Source: Helianthus annuus
Lineage: Eukaryota > Streptophyta > Magnoliopsida > Asterales > Asteraceae
NCBI RefSeq assembly: GCF_002127325.2
Contig: NC_035433.2
Coordinates: 92,458,033 to 92,522,032 of the forward strand
Direction: 5' to 3'
Length of the DNA: 64,000 bases
Positions 1 to 11,724 of this stretch are shown in pieces. The position numbers were made by a program, and so were the translations under genes. Within the stretch, counting starts at the first letter, position 1, and each line of letters begins with the position of its first letter. Below the pieces are notes generated by a model. The model ran no database searches. It was not told the origin of the DNA and saw only the letters and a program-made list of their open reading frames with translations.

Positions 1-865
1 AGTAAAGCATGCATTATTCTACAAAGCATAACTTTTGATTTATTCAAATACTTTGCTTTGTACATTTTTACATTTGGTTTAAGTATTCACATTTTACTTA
101 CCATGCATAACATTTGTTTACATATTACATGATTTACATTTGATGGTTTTCACATACACATTTGACATTTGACTATACGTAAACAATTTTACATTGGTGG
201 TTTGTTTGGGTAAGTGATTTAAGTAACGAGGCGTGTGTAATATGATACAAGCATGGTGGTGGATCTGCCGCCGGTACTTCCTATATATAAGTGCTTGTAT
301 AATATTACATATCGTAGCGTCATTTAAATCATTTCAATTTAGACATATAACATTTTACACAAATGACATATTTTTTTTACAAAACATTGTTTTACAAACA
401 ATTCGTTTTATACAACTCATTTTACTTGGTTATTTATTTAACCATACATATTTCTTTTATATCATCTGATTTTCACATCAAGTTTTCAAAGTGATTTATA
501 AAACAAAACATTTTACCAGGTTTATGACTACTTTTGTTAAACATTTTCTTCAAACTTATAAGTCATGAATCCTAAATCAACAAAACCTATGTATCTCACA
601 GGCATTTTTATGCTGACGTACCTATTTTCACATGTGTTTCAGGATATGAAGCACAGGATTGATCAAGATACACTTAGGTGGACTTGGACCTTAGTGACAT
701 TAAAAGTTAATTATGTTATGTTTCTTTGTTGTTAAGACATTGTAACTCCTTTGAATTAATAAAACAAAATTTTCAATTTCCATGTGTTATAAAACAATGA
801 TTCTGTTACAACACTCCCCGACGTTTCCGCCATGATTTGTTGTTTTACGTGGTCAGGGTGTGACA
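1..865 (+). repeat. 5' LTR of element A, 3' portion only
   Basis: Near-identical to 7017-7890 in the 3' LTR and ending in the family terminus GGGTGTGACA at 865. The 3' LTR copy has about 12 extra bases near 7719 and scattered substitutions. The segment includes a recurrent block with the core CCTATATATAAGTG (251-293) and a U5 stretch near 598-650 that is conserved in every A/C-type LTR here. Confidence 0.9.
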
Positions 866-872
866 GAAGAGT

Positions 873-886
873 TGGTATCAGAGCTC
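873..886 (+). other. Primer binding site of element A
   Basis: TGGTATCAGAGCTC lies seven bases after the 5' LTR end. It is complementary to the 3' end of plant initiator Met-tRNA, the usual primer for Gypsy and Copia reverse transcription. Confidence 0.85.
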
Positions 887-1444
887 ATGGTTACAGGGAA
901 TTAGGTTATTGGTAATGCTTTAACCTAGTCTATAACCTTCCTAGGACCCTAACACAAGATCCTTGTGTTTAGACCTTAAAACAATACCGTCACCTACCCT
1001 TAGGCGACAACCATAACAAGAACATAAATTTCAAAACCGCTTTGAAAACCAATCATCTGTTCTAGGATGATTGATTACTAGGTTTTGAACCCTCTAAGTT
1101 TTCAAATCTTGTCAAAGTTTGGGTCTTTTGATGTGAACACATGCAAACTGGAAGGGTGAATGCATGTACTCTGAGTTTTCTGTCTAAGTCTAGAGTGTTC
1201 GTACAAATTCGCAGTATCGGACCAGTCACTCTTACCTAGGAACTCTTGGGGTGAGTGTTCACTTATTGGCGAGCATGTCTTCAGTGATACATTAATATGA
1301 CCCGTTTACTTCGATTAGTCACCGTCCTATTTGTTTGCCTTAGGTAACAAACAAATGATCACAATTTCTATGCGTTGTCATTTTATTTTGATTTTCCGAT
1401 AACATTTCACTTGTTTCTTCCTGTATCCTTCATTTTTCTCTAGA
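887..1444 (+). other. Untranslated leader of element A
   Basis: No coding potential seen between the primer site and the gag start. The same leader, with substitutions, is at 26628-27180 in element C, so it is a conserved family segment and likely holds packaging or translation signals (inference). Confidence 0.6.
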
Positions 1445-2113
1445 ATGTCTCTTCATCGCAATGACGCCCAGATATCCGAGCAGACTGCCAAATTTGCCCA
1501 GAGAATAGGCGAAGTAATCCTAAAATCTGTTGATTTAGGTATTGCCATGTCTCGTCTCAACAATGAAGTCACGCAAGAGTCACCGAAAGAAGCAGAAGTC
1601 AAGCCTGCACCAAGGTCAAGGAAGCGTAAAGCTTCAAAGAAACCCGCAGCGGGTGCACCAAATCAAGTGGGAGCTAGCCAAGTGGCAACGCCACAAGCTA
1701 GGAGGCCGTACTTAGGAGCTAACCCATGGTGCAAACGATGCAACCGTCATCATTCAAACCTCATACCCTACTTCAAATGTACCTACTGTGGACGGTGGGG
1801 ACATTTGGTTAACATATGTCGCTTTGCTATCCAAAATAAAGCTGCTATAAACCTTGCTGCTGCTCAACCTCCTGCCAGGAAACCTTATGCCGGTACTACA
1901 CTGATGTGCAACAAGTGTAATGCACCTCACCGAGCTTACCTGCAGTGTCGTCTGTGTGCATCATGTGGACGACTTGGTCACCTGGAAAATGCTTGTCAAT
2001 TCAACCCAATCCAAGGTGATCCAAACCAACCCCAAGTCAACCCTGCTCTAGCTCGTTTACCATCTGGTACTTGGTATAACTACGGCGAGACGAGCTACTT
2101 CAGGAACAAGTGA
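1445..2113 (+). CDS. Gag-derived nucleocapsid-like protein, 222 aa, capsid region missing
   Basis: Open frame from an ATG that is conserved in the homologous element at 27181. Residues 1-45 resemble a gag N-terminus, residues 46-85 are Lys/Ala/Pro-rich and basic, and two CCHC zinc knuckles of the form CX2CX4HX4C follow (CTYC...H...C near residue 112 and CASC...H...C near residue 175). Each knuckle is preceded by a CX2C pair in a CNRCN-like context, so the module looks duplicated. The roughly 200-residue capsid domain seen in element H is absent, and no pol follows. A third knuckle at the C-terminus has lost all its metal ligands: W, Y and Y stand at the expected C, C and H positions, and the stop replaces the last Cys. 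Likely role is RNA binding in a particle built by another element (inference). The lack of internal stops suggests relative youth or selection. Confidence 0.7.
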   Translation: MSLHRNDAQISEQTAKFAQRIGEVILKSVDLGIAMSRLNNEVTQESPKEAEVKPAPRSRKRKASKKPAAGAPNQVGASQVATPQARRPYLGANPWCKRCNRHHSNLIPYFKCTYCGRWGHLVNICRFAIQNKAAINLAAAQPPARKPYAGTTLMCNKCNAPHRAYLQCRLCASCGRLGHLENACQFNPIQGDPNQPQVNPALARLPSGTWYNYGETSYFRNK

Positions 2114-4178
2114 ACAAAGATTGTCAATGCAAATCTGACCTAAGGATGAGCATTTTGGCTGAGTATAAAATGTTGCTGTTTTAATCTTATGCTTTTGTTT
2201 CTTTGTTTTTCTTGTAATGTGAAACAATCAGTTTTGTTTATAAATAAATTGTTGTTCACAATTCTAATGTACAAGTGTAGTTACATGTGTGTATGGCATT
2301 TCCCTATAATACCTACATTAAGGAACTATGTTCCTTACAAACTACTCTTGTGAACTTCCCATTCTTGTGTTTGCTCATGATTCCCTTGGAAAATTCTAAG
2401 TACTCATTTCATTCTAAGAAACGAAGTACAGAAAATAAAGTGACATTATGAGTAATCGTGCTTTTGCACATCTGTGCCTTTGAATCCTTGGTTAGATAAC
2501 TAAGGGTATTTTCAAATCTCATACCCATTACGTTCTGATTTTTCAACATGCATAACATAAGTTTTCAAAACAACCTTCATGATTTCAAAAACATTTTATA
2601 TATAGTTGGAAAACATTTTTTAATATAGTGTATTTACTTAACATATCAAATGCATGATTTCAAAAGCATTGTCTATGTTTACAAAACAACCTCCATGATT
2701 TCAAAAACATTGTCTATGTTTTCAAAAACAACCTTCATGATTTCAAAATATTCCATATAGTCTGAAAACATTTTTAACATAGTATATCTACTTAATATAT
2801 CAAGTGCATGATTTCAAAAGCATCATTCATGTTTTCAAAAACCTTATACATAATTTCAAAATTCATCTCGCATGATTTTTAAACATTTTTTTATAAATAT
2901 ACCTACCTAATACACTTACTTTATGATTTCAAAAGTATTATATAAGGTTACAAAAACATTAAACACATTTCTAAAAAAAACCCCATGCATAGTTTTCAAA
3001 AACATTTTTCCTCATACATTGACTTAACCTTCAAGTTCTGCTTTCTAGCATCTCAACTTCATAGGCATTTTTACCTCATGTTTTGACTTAAGCATGTCTA
3101 GTGCAAGGTTTTGAAACGCCTCCCGCTTTTCAATTCCTAAAATCCATATGGGATCTTTTTATCTTCACAATTAGATCCTTGTGGATAATTATCATTCAAA
3201 TCGGAATCCTCCATTTGATTCCTTGTGTGCCTTAATTCGAACATTTCGATTCCTTATAATCGAAATCAAATTTTTAAAATCCTTCTATCTTATAGTTAGA
3301 TTCTTGGAAATATTTAAAGTGCCAATCGAAATCCACGGATTGGATTCCTGGTGTGCTTTAAATTCATATGCACAATTAACAACAAATTAACAAAATGATA
3401 ATAAATTGATGATCAAGTTAAACAATTATGTGATTAGGTGTTTATGCATTTTTGTGCTTTCTTTTATGTCTTATGTTTTTGTGTACTCTGGATATTCGTT
3501 ATCCAAATCCTCGCAGAATCTTCCATATCTTCATATGAGGGATTCATAGTAGGATATTCAAAAGGTACTACCTTAAATCCTTAATGGGCTTCTATGTAAC
3601 AGTTAAGACCCCTGGATTATATAGTACCATTCAATGATTCAAAAAGAGACCCTTTGAGTGGTCTAGTAAAAAAGATTAATTCAGAATTTGGTTAAGAATG
3701 ACATGTGGTGATATAGCTGAAAAGACTCCTTGGTGGTCTATTTAAATCATTCATTGATTTAATTAAAAGGACCCTATGTTGGTCTAGTCACAATCATCAC
3801 AAGATTCGTTCATTATTTTCTTTCCCTACACATGATAAGATGCACTACGTAACTACGCAAGGAATTACCTAATTATGGATGCATACATAATTACGAAGTT
3901 CAATGCACGGAAACCACGGTAAGACTTATGGATGCATACATAATTACGATAGTGGCAACCATAACGAAATGTGAACAACGTAATAGAGGTACGGTGGACG
4001 CACCAATAACACTTTATATACTTGTATATAAGTGTCCCTCTCACATTTCAAGCATGATGTTATTTAAAGTTACTAGAAGTTCAGGACTCTAGCCAGTGTT
4101 GTTTGATCTTTTCAACTTCATATTTCAAACTCTCACAAGTTTCCTCTAAAATAAATTTCGGGACGAAATTTCCTGAAG
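2114..4178 (+). other. Non-coding 3' internal region of element A
   Basis: AT-rich, with no gag-pol homology seen on either strand. It contains degenerate short repeats at 2560-2990 and a region from about 3060 to 4180 that is also present in element C (27540-28830). It ends in the purine tract before the 3' LTR. A diverged copy of the TATATAAGTG-type block lies at 3983-4031. Confidence 0.65.
2560..2990 (+). repeat. Degenerate tandem repeat of about 55-65 bp units
   Basis: The phrase CATGATTTCAAAAACATT, followed by a TTTTCAAAA stretch, recurs roughly seven times with drift. The array is absent from element C, so its copy number has changed within the family. Confidence 0.6.
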
Positions 4179-4188
4179 TAGGGGAGAC
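4179..4188 (+). other. Polypurine tract of element A
   Basis: TAGGGGAGAC lies directly before the TGTGACACC start of the 3' LTR. It is the expected plus-strand primer position, and element C has the equivalent TATGGGAGAC at 28821-28830. Confidence 0.75.
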
Positions 4189-5257
4189 TGTGACACCTGT
4201 GTCACTTCAACCATCAGATAGATACCAAACCAATGAAATATCGTATTTCATACTTGGGATTTGTATAAATATGTGTATCATTTGCACATATCAATTCTTG
4301 TTCGATTTCGGGCTCTAAATCGCTTTCTGATGCGTAAATATAACCAGTTTAATGCAACAAACACTCCAGAATAGTGACATAGGCTTAACATACCTTAAAT
4401 AACCTTTACATAACTTAGAAATAAGTTTTGGAAGGTTTGGTGTGCCGAAATCAAGTTTATTCGCTTACAGGGACTAAATTCGACAAACTGCGAAAGTATG
4501 CCGATTTGTACTGTAACGGACATTCCGGAACATGACCATAAGTTAAACATACCCTAAGTATCCTTTACATAGCTTAGAAATAGGCTTTGAGGGGTTCGAT
4601 GTGCTAAAATAAACTTTATGCTCATTCAGAGACTAAAAGCGTCAAAAAGTGCATAAGTTTGCATTTTCGCGCATAACTTACGTTCTGAATACATCCAGAC
4701 ATCCAAAAATTTATGTAAGCATTAAAATACTTTATTTTAGTGTTTGGTAAGAGAAAAATCCATTCATCGCGCAATTTGGATCGTTTTTCGCGTTCGTGTG
4801 CATTTTGTCGTAATTAAGTGAATATCGCGATCGTACGACCAAACGAACAGACATCCGGCATATTATTGTGCATGTTTCATGTCCACAATGTTTAGGCATC
4901 ATTTTAGGGCCTTAAGGTTGGCTTAACGGGCCTCAGAAGTGTCGGAAATGAGCTAAAACACTAACAGGGACTGAAGCTGTAATTCTGCAAAGTTGTTGCT
5001 GAACTGTGCAGCCCAGGCGGGCCGCGTAGACCGCCTCTGTGACTTACGCGGGCCGTGTGGTACTCCCAGATCTTCACAGAATCTTCTTTCCAGCTGTTTA
5101 CAGCTGTTGCACCTGTTTTCTCTACTTGCAAATGGTATTTTTGATACCATGGGCTCATTCTAGGGGTGCCCATGGTTTTGCAAAACAAGGGGTGCAAGTG
5201 TTCGGCCAAGATCGAAGCACGTTTTTCGACGAACGATCTTAACGATTGTGCCAAGTC

Positions 5258-5265
5258 TATAAATA
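5258..5265 (+). promoter_or_regulatory. TATA box of the element A LTR
   Basis: TATAAATA, preceded at 4995-5065 by a GC-rich patch (repeated GCGGGCC/GCGGGCCG words). The equivalent position in element C reads TATATATA. Placed by analogy; the transcription start was not tested. Confidence 0.6.
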
Positions 5266-6439
5266 CCCACCATTTAATTTTGCAAAACCCACATTTGATA
5301 TGATTTTGGCCCTCTAACTTGGAGTTTACACTTCATACCTGAGGGTAAATGAGATCAAAACTTGCAGGGACCTTTTGTAAGTATTCCTTCGTTCTTTTTA
5401 TGCGTTTTTAGCTTAAAAGTCAAACTGCGTTTGACTTTCTGCATTGACCAGTTTATGGTCAACGCGAAGTTCGTTTGAACTTCATAACATTAGCGTAATC
5501 ACGATGGTTATAGTCCCTAATGACTATACCTAGTGATTACCACGTTATCTAGGCTTAGTGACGAGTCGTAGTTTCGGCCAAAATGTGTATTCTTTCGTAT
5601 TTTGTAACCACACTACTTTTAGGTATCAAAACCATTTGTTTTGATACCAAACCTGTTTTCAAACCTCGTTAAACATGTTTAACTCGTCACTTTTAGATTT
5701 GTGCTTATATAGGGTAGTAAAGGTAAGCGATTTAAACAATCGCTTATACTTGCGAACCCGACCCATTTGGTCGATCAGTAGGATTCGACCAAACACATTA
5801 GATGACCATAGTTGTATAGGGAATAACCTTCCGAGGTTATACCTTATTGTCACGTCGTTTAAGTAGTTGTATGATAGGTAGTTTATATGCCTTAGGAAAA
5901 TTACCAAAATACCCTTTTTACGCATAAATTCATTTTAAGCATATGTAACCTAAATTTTGACATCTAAACTGATTAGGTAACTCTATTAGACATGTTAAGG
6001 CATATTTTACTTTCCGTAGGACTAGTTAAGCGGTCCAAATGCGTTTTACACGAACGACGCGTTAAAGTAGCATAAGCTACCTAAATGGGTCGTAATGGGT
6101 CGTAAGCACTTAGGTTAGGTTTCATTTTAGTATGTAGGCTTTGTTAAACCATATCATATGAGTTCCAATACTCATTTGGTTTACGAAACCTCATACTATC
6201 CGATCTCCCGATTTAGGTCCGGTTATTTATGTAGTTATCTATATAGGGTGCCGTTTGATTCCGTGATCCATCTAGCTTTGCTTGGTTGTTTTTCAAGACT
6301 TCTAAGCATCCTCAAGTGACTACATAGTCCCCTCTTTTACTGTTTTTCAAACGTTTTGGGGTGAAACACATGTGCCTACTTGTTACTTTCATGCTTTCAA
6401 TGTTTTCATACCATATACTTGCTATGTTCATTAGTACAC

Positions 6440-6770
6440 TATTAGTACATGATTTCATTATGTTTTGTTATACTAGCACATTGTTTTACATTACATCTTC
6501 TTTTGCTATGTATGTTCACTTAGCATGCTAGCACATTGTTTTACATTACGTTACATTTTATGCTATGTATGTTCACTTAACAAGACTAGCGCATTATTTT
6601 ACATTACATTTAATGCTATTTATGTCCATTTAGTGCATACCTAGTACATTGTTTTACATTGCATCTCTGTTGCATATGTTCTCGTAACATATGGACACAT
6701 TGTTATACATCTCTACCTTGTATGTTCACTTAGCATACTAGGTACATTATTTTCATAAAACATGCTTATG
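6440..6770 (+). repeat. Tandem repeat of about 55-65 bp in the A-type LTR centre
   Basis: The phrase CACATTGTTTTACATTAC, followed by TATGTTCACTTAGCAT, recurs about five times with substitutions. It is specific to the A-type LTR centre. Confidence 0.6.
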
Positions 6771-7890
6771 TTTGGTATATCATTTGGTTTGTCTAACGGA
6801 ACTAAATTACATTCATTAACACCGATCATGCCGCTCGGTAGTAGGTAGTGGTACCATAGGACTTGACAAATCCCGTTCCTAAAATCCTCGGTTTATTTGG
6901 GTGGAAGGAATAACCGAATCCGAAAACATTTTTTTTGATAACCTTCACTCTAAGGTTATCCATCTGTCTCAAGGCTTGGATGTAGGCGTTTAACATTACC
7001 GCATAAATGTTGTATCAGTAAAGCATGCATTATTCTACAAAGCATAACTTTTGATTTATTCAAATACTTTGCTTTGTACATTTTTACATTTGGATTAAGT
7101 AATCACATTTTACTTACCATGCATAACATTTGTTTACACATTACATGATTTACATTTGATGGTTTTCACATAAACATTTGACATTTGACTATACATAAAC
7201 AATTTTACATTGGTGGTTTGTTTGGGTAAGTGATTTAAGTAACGAGGCATGTGTAATATGATACAAGCATGGTAGATACGTCGCTGGTACTTCCTATATA
7301 AAAGTGTTTGTATAATATTACATATCATAGCGTTATTTAAATTATTTCAATTTAGACAGATAACATTTTACACAAATGACATATTTTTTTACAAAACATT
7401 GTTTTACAAACAGTTCGTTTTATACAACTCATTTTACTTGGTTATTTATTTAACCATACATATTTCTTTTATATCATCTGATTTCCCATCAAGTTTTCAC
7501 AATGATTTATAAAACAAAACATTTTACCAGGTTCATGACTACTTTTGTTAAATATTTTCTTCAAACTTATACGTCATGAATCCTAAATCAAAAAAAAACC
7601 TATGTATCTCACAGGCATTTTTATGCTGACGTACCTATTTTCACATGTGTTTCAGGATATGATGCACAGGATTGATCAAGATACACTTAGGTGGACTTGG
7701 GCCTTAGTGACATTAAAAGATGCAAGACTAGTTAATTATGTTATGTTTCTTTGTTGTTAAGACATTGTACCTCTTTTGAATCAATAAAACAAAATTTTCA
7801 ATTTCCATGTGTTATGAAACAATGATTCTGTTACAACACTCCCCGACGTCTCCGCCACGATTTGTTGTTTTATGTGGTCGGGGTGTGACA

Positions 7891-8922
7891 GATTGGTAGT
7901 ACGATATAGCGCTATAGGACTAGACACCCCATTCCTGTTGTGGAATGTCAGAAACCAAATTTTAACCAAATAGAATTTGCCTTTGTGGTATTTCTATAGT
8001 CTCTAAAGTGTAGTTTGATGCACTAAGGTTTGAATGTATTACCAAATCATGATATATGGTATATTTCGATATACTACCAACGTGATACTGTTTTGCTAAA
8101 GCATAGTTGATCTGCTATTGTTTACTAAAGTATAATTTAATATACTACCAAACCACGATTTAGGTATGTTCCGACATACTACCGACGTGGTATTATTTTC
8201 TAAAGTATAGTTGATATACTACCGACTTTGTTATTTCATAAACTAAAGTATGTGTTAATATACTACCAAAGCATAGTTGATATGCTATTTTCAAACCACT
8301 GATATGTTATTTATAGAACTAAAGTGTATTTGATATACTATCAGTACTTGCATTATTAAACCAAAGTATACTTGTGATGTACTACCGAATCTATTATTTC
8401 CGAAACTAAAGTATATTCTAATATACTATCTATTTAACTATTTCAATACTAAAGTATATTTAGATATACTACTCATCCGCTTATCTCAAAACCAAAGTAT
8501 ATTTTTGTGTATACTATTTTACCAAAACGACGCAATTTAGAAACAAAACTTTTACAAGGATTCATGGCTATTTTGAAAACCATAAAACCTTTTCTTGTGT
8601 TATCTAAAGCCATGAATCTAATTCACAAATCCTATGTTACTCACAGGCATTTTTATGCTGACGTACCTATTTTCACATATGTTTCAGGTGCCGCTATGTG
8701 ATAATTGTTGATACATGCTACACATAGGATGGACGTGTGCCTTAGCGACTTTAAAAATTGAGAGACAATTATTTGTATTTATCTGATTTGTACTAAAACA
8801 ATGAGTTCAATAATTCAATAAAACGAAACTTTTAATCCATGGTTGTGAAATAATGATTCTGTTACGACACTCCCCGACGTTTCCGCCACGGTTTGTTGTT
8901 TTATGCGGTCGGGGTGTGACAT
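7891..8922 (+). repeat. Right-hand remnant of a C-type LTR interrupted by element A
   Basis: Begins in the middle of the C-type LTR (compare 25705 and 30381) and ends GGGGTGTGACA at 8922. No primer site follows, so it belongs to a 3' LTR or solo LTR. It predates element A, which landed in it. It carries the TATAGCGCTATA palindrome (7905-7916) and an expanded repeat at 7990-8515. Confidence 0.8.
7990..8515 (+). repeat. Array of AGTATA...TATACT inverted units, about 50-65 bp each
   Basis: Units of the form CTAAAGTATAnTTGATATACTACC recur about eight times. Each unit is itself an imperfect inverted repeat (AGTATA against TATACT). Fewer units are present in the C LTRs at 25870-26120 and 30560-30735, so the array length is variable. 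Confidence 0.7.
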
Positions 8923-8931
8923 TAACTTATG

Positions 8932-9660
8932 ATATAATATCAGTAAGATATCAAACATATGTGTGTTTTATAGTTTAGGACCAAACTATGCACTGTAGGG
9001 GCATTTTGGTCAGTTCACACATAGTTTGAATGCTTATTTGGGATTCTAAGTTTATAACATGTACCTAATGTAAAAATATTTTAAATAAGTTATAAAATCA
9101 GTGGGTAACAAGTCTTTGTTGAAAAATATGGTTTAAAACCAGATTATGCGCCGAAAGGGCGTTTAAGTCGTTAAATGACGATATTTGTGATCTTTTGTCA
9201 AAACAGAAGTTATAACTAGGTTTATATTCTTAAACTATGTTATTTAATATAACATATCAGTAGGTAAAAAGGTTTTGTATGAAAAGCATGATTAAAACCA
9301 TTTTAAGTGCCATAAGGGCATTTTCGTCATTTAAGGACATAATACAAGAACTTGTACTTAAATTCAGATTATAAACAAACTTGATATCCCAAATAATTCT
9401 AATTATGATATTATATCAGTAGGTAATGAGTTTGGTATAAGAAATTATGTTTAAAACCATTTTATGTTCCGAAACGGCATTTTGGTCAATTAAAAACATA
9501 ATTTACGATATTACACAAAAAACTTAGTTTATGATCAGTTTAGTAACACCATTATAAGTTAATTACTTTAACATAACAGTGCATAACTCATTTGCAAGTT
9601 CATTAGTGATTAAAAACTTGTTTTTAATAAAAAGGGCAAAATAGTCAAAGTATGGCATAA
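8932..9660 (+). repeat. Tandem repeat with period about 159 bp, four to five diverged copies
   Basis: A phrase like ATATCAGTAGGTAA is followed about 40 bases later by GTTTAAAACCATTTTATG and then by GGGCATTTTGGTCA. It recurs near 8938, 9099, 9257, 9417 and 9574. Spacings are 157-161 bp, although the copies are strongly diverged. Confidence 0.7.
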
Positions 9661-10326
9661 TAACGGAAACTTGAATAAAACTCAGATTACTATTATGATC
9701 ATGTAATATAACCTCAGAGGGTTATGCTACATCATATTATGATCATAATGGAACCTTAAATTAGTAACAAACTATTCGAATTCGGGTCAGAAGCGAAAGT
9801 CAAAGAAAAAGTAAAACTCTGCGACTTTCGGTTGCGAACCGACAGTAAAACTGGAATTGACGAGCCGAACATGTTTACACATGTTCTAATAATTATTACC
9901 AAGTTGTTTAAGTGTTAAAACATAATTTAGAACACCTACATTATCAGATTATGATTATTCCAAAAACTGACACGTTTGACTTTTAATGTTAATAACTTTG
10001 ACCCGTCAATTGACCAGGCAAACTTGATTTTCAGGAGGTGCCCTTTTGAGGGATTAACACCTACCTAATTACGATCACGTAGCCATGTTTGCCTCAAACA
10101 ATGGCTGGACCATTAAGGTCTAAACCGAAAGTCAAAGTATTTATCGTAAGCTTGACTTTCGGCTTTTAAAAGCCTACAAATGAAAATGCAGGAGGTAGGA
10201 GCACTTACAAGTGGTCCTAGCACGAAAATGAACTCAAGAGGAGGCTCCCTTTAGATGGGAATCCCCAGGAGAAGAGAGGAGCTTGAAAATGAGAAGGTGC
10301 AAGTTTAACAAGTGAACCATGACCTC

Positions 10327-10334
10327 TATATATA
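10327..10334 (-). promoter_or_regulatory. TATA box in a minus-strand LTR-like segment
   Basis: TATATATA on the minus strand, with a GC-rich CGCGCTACGCGACGG patch upstream (10516-10531). Inferred from the layout shared with the other LTRs. Confidence 0.45.
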
Positions 10335-11041
10335 GTTGGGGAGAGTAAAGGAGGTGATCACAGGTGTCTAGAGGTGTGAGAGGCCAACGGGTGTCCTAAA
10401 ACATGTCTAAAACCAGAAACAAGTCCATGGTTTCGAATTGAAGGTGTTTTGGTTGTCTGCGTGGCCTCCAAGCAAAATTTCGCAGCTGCAAACAACATTC
10501 TGCCAGATACAACCATCGCGCTACGCGACGGCCATCTCTTTATCCCGCCGGTGGGCACGACGCCCCCCAAAGATTTTGAAAGTTTGGTAGGTTTAGTCCC
10601 TTGCCTCCAAAACTTATTAAAACTTACATAATTGACACATATAACCCCTTAAAGTCAATATTTGACACACCCGAGAGTGTGACCGAACATCATTAAGCCC
10701 CCGGTTCGTTAAAGGGTCACTCAGAGGTATAAATTAATTAACATGTTGATGCCTTTAATCCACCAAATAACATCTTTTGATTAAAATCACAAACGGTTCC
10801 TCTCGTGCAAAAAGTGGCTCATTTGAGAATACGGATACCGTTAAAGGTCACTCAGAGGCTTAGTTTAAGCATGTTAACACTTTTAGTCCCTCCACATTCA
10901 TACTTTCATCAATTGGCAAAAATTGTCCCTCCTAGCTAACATTAGGCATAATTAGGAATCGGGACACGTGTTAATACATTATTGGACACGATTTTACGAG
11001 GTGTTACACCAAGACACCATCATCACTTTAATCATACATGC

Positions 11042-11046
<5 letters not shown>

Positions 11047-11084
<38 letters not shown>
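11047..11084. repeat. (AT)n microsatellite
   Basis: About 19 uninterrupted AT units. Confidence 0.95.
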
Positions 11085-11088
<4 letters not shown>

Positions 11089-11276
11089 TTTGATCATTCA
11101 AACAATCATCTTTCAAGAACATTTTTAATCAAAACTCAAAATATAAATTCTATTCCATACACACACATCTACAGCTCGTACACATACACACATATAATTT
11201 CATTTTTATTTTGATAAAAACCATTTGTTGTTTAGTTTCCAAGAGTTGTGAGAATCCAAGTATTTGAGAATCATGT

Positions 11277-11298
11277 TATCATCATCATCATCATCATC
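11277..11298. repeat. (ATC)n microsatellite
   Basis: About seven ATC units. Confidence 0.9.
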
Positions 11299-11699
11299 AA
11301 GAAACAAGTTTAAAAGTGATAAAAGTTTTATACCTTCCAAGAATAAAAGTGGGTTTATGATGAGATTCTTTGATGATTATAAGCTTGTTCCTCCTTGAAA
11401 TCACCTTGGATTCACCTTTAAATCTTCAAACAAGCTTGAAACTAACTTGAAATGGGTATGATCTTCAAAGAAATAAGTTTGAAATTTTGAAATGTGGGTA
11501 TGTGGGTGTTCGGCTGAGATGTTCAAGAGGGGAAAATGGGAATCGAGTTTTTATGGTTTTTGAAAAGTTAGTGGTATTTAGGACATCTTGGTTTGCTACA
11601 ATTCCTACTCTTGTCCTATTTTCACAATTCAAGAAAGAGGTGGGCATCATAGATGCCGCCACCTTTACATGCACACTCATAACATACATATACATACAC

Positions 11700-11724
11700 A
11701 ATATATATATATATATATATATAT
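11700..11724. repeat. (AT)n microsatellite
   Basis: About twelve AT units. Confidence 0.9.

Larger units (their letters stand above)
1..7890 (+). mobile_element. Element A: non-autonomous Ty3/Gypsy LTR element (gag-only), 5' end outside window
   Basis: A plus-strand element made of a partial 5' LTR (1-865), an internal region (866-4188) and a complete 3' LTR (4189-7890). Position 1 matches about 7017 in the 3' LTR, so most of the 5' LTR lies upstream of the window. The PBS follows the 5' LTR and a purine tract precedes the 3' LTR. The internal region is only 3.3 kb and holds one gag-derived ORF with no protease, reverse transcriptase or integrase, so transposition would depend on enzymes from a relative. 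It was inserted into an LTR of the C subfamily: the sequence right of the 3' LTR (GATTGGTAGT...) continues that LTR, making GATTG the probable target duplication, whose left copy is not visible. Confidence 0.85.
4189..7890 (+). repeat. 3' LTR of element A (3702 bp)
   Basis: Starts TGTGACACCTG after the purine tract and ends GGGTGTGACA. The first 2.2 kb are shared with the LTRs of element C, but the central part (about 6370-7600) is unrelated to the C centre, and homology resumes in the last few hundred bases. It holds a TATA box and a tandem repeat block near 6440-6770. Confidence 0.9.
8923..11008 (-). repeat. Degenerate LTR-like segment, minus strand
   Basis: On the minus strand it begins TGTAACACCTCG at 11008, a typical Gypsy LTR start, and contains a TATATATA box at 10327-10334. 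Its 3' part is an old tandem repeat (8932-9660). The far end does not show a clear CA terminus, because the C-type LTR abuts it at 8922. It is probably a truncated LTR; which family is unknown. Confidence 0.5.

Noticed and set aside
873..886. tRNA-like matches at the primer sites
   Set aside because: Only 12-18 bases complementary to a tRNA 3' end are present, with no cloverleaf.
5039..5254. Overlapping open frames on both strands in the A LTR
   Set aside because: They lie in LTR DNA, have no family resemblance and are not kept in the C LTR.
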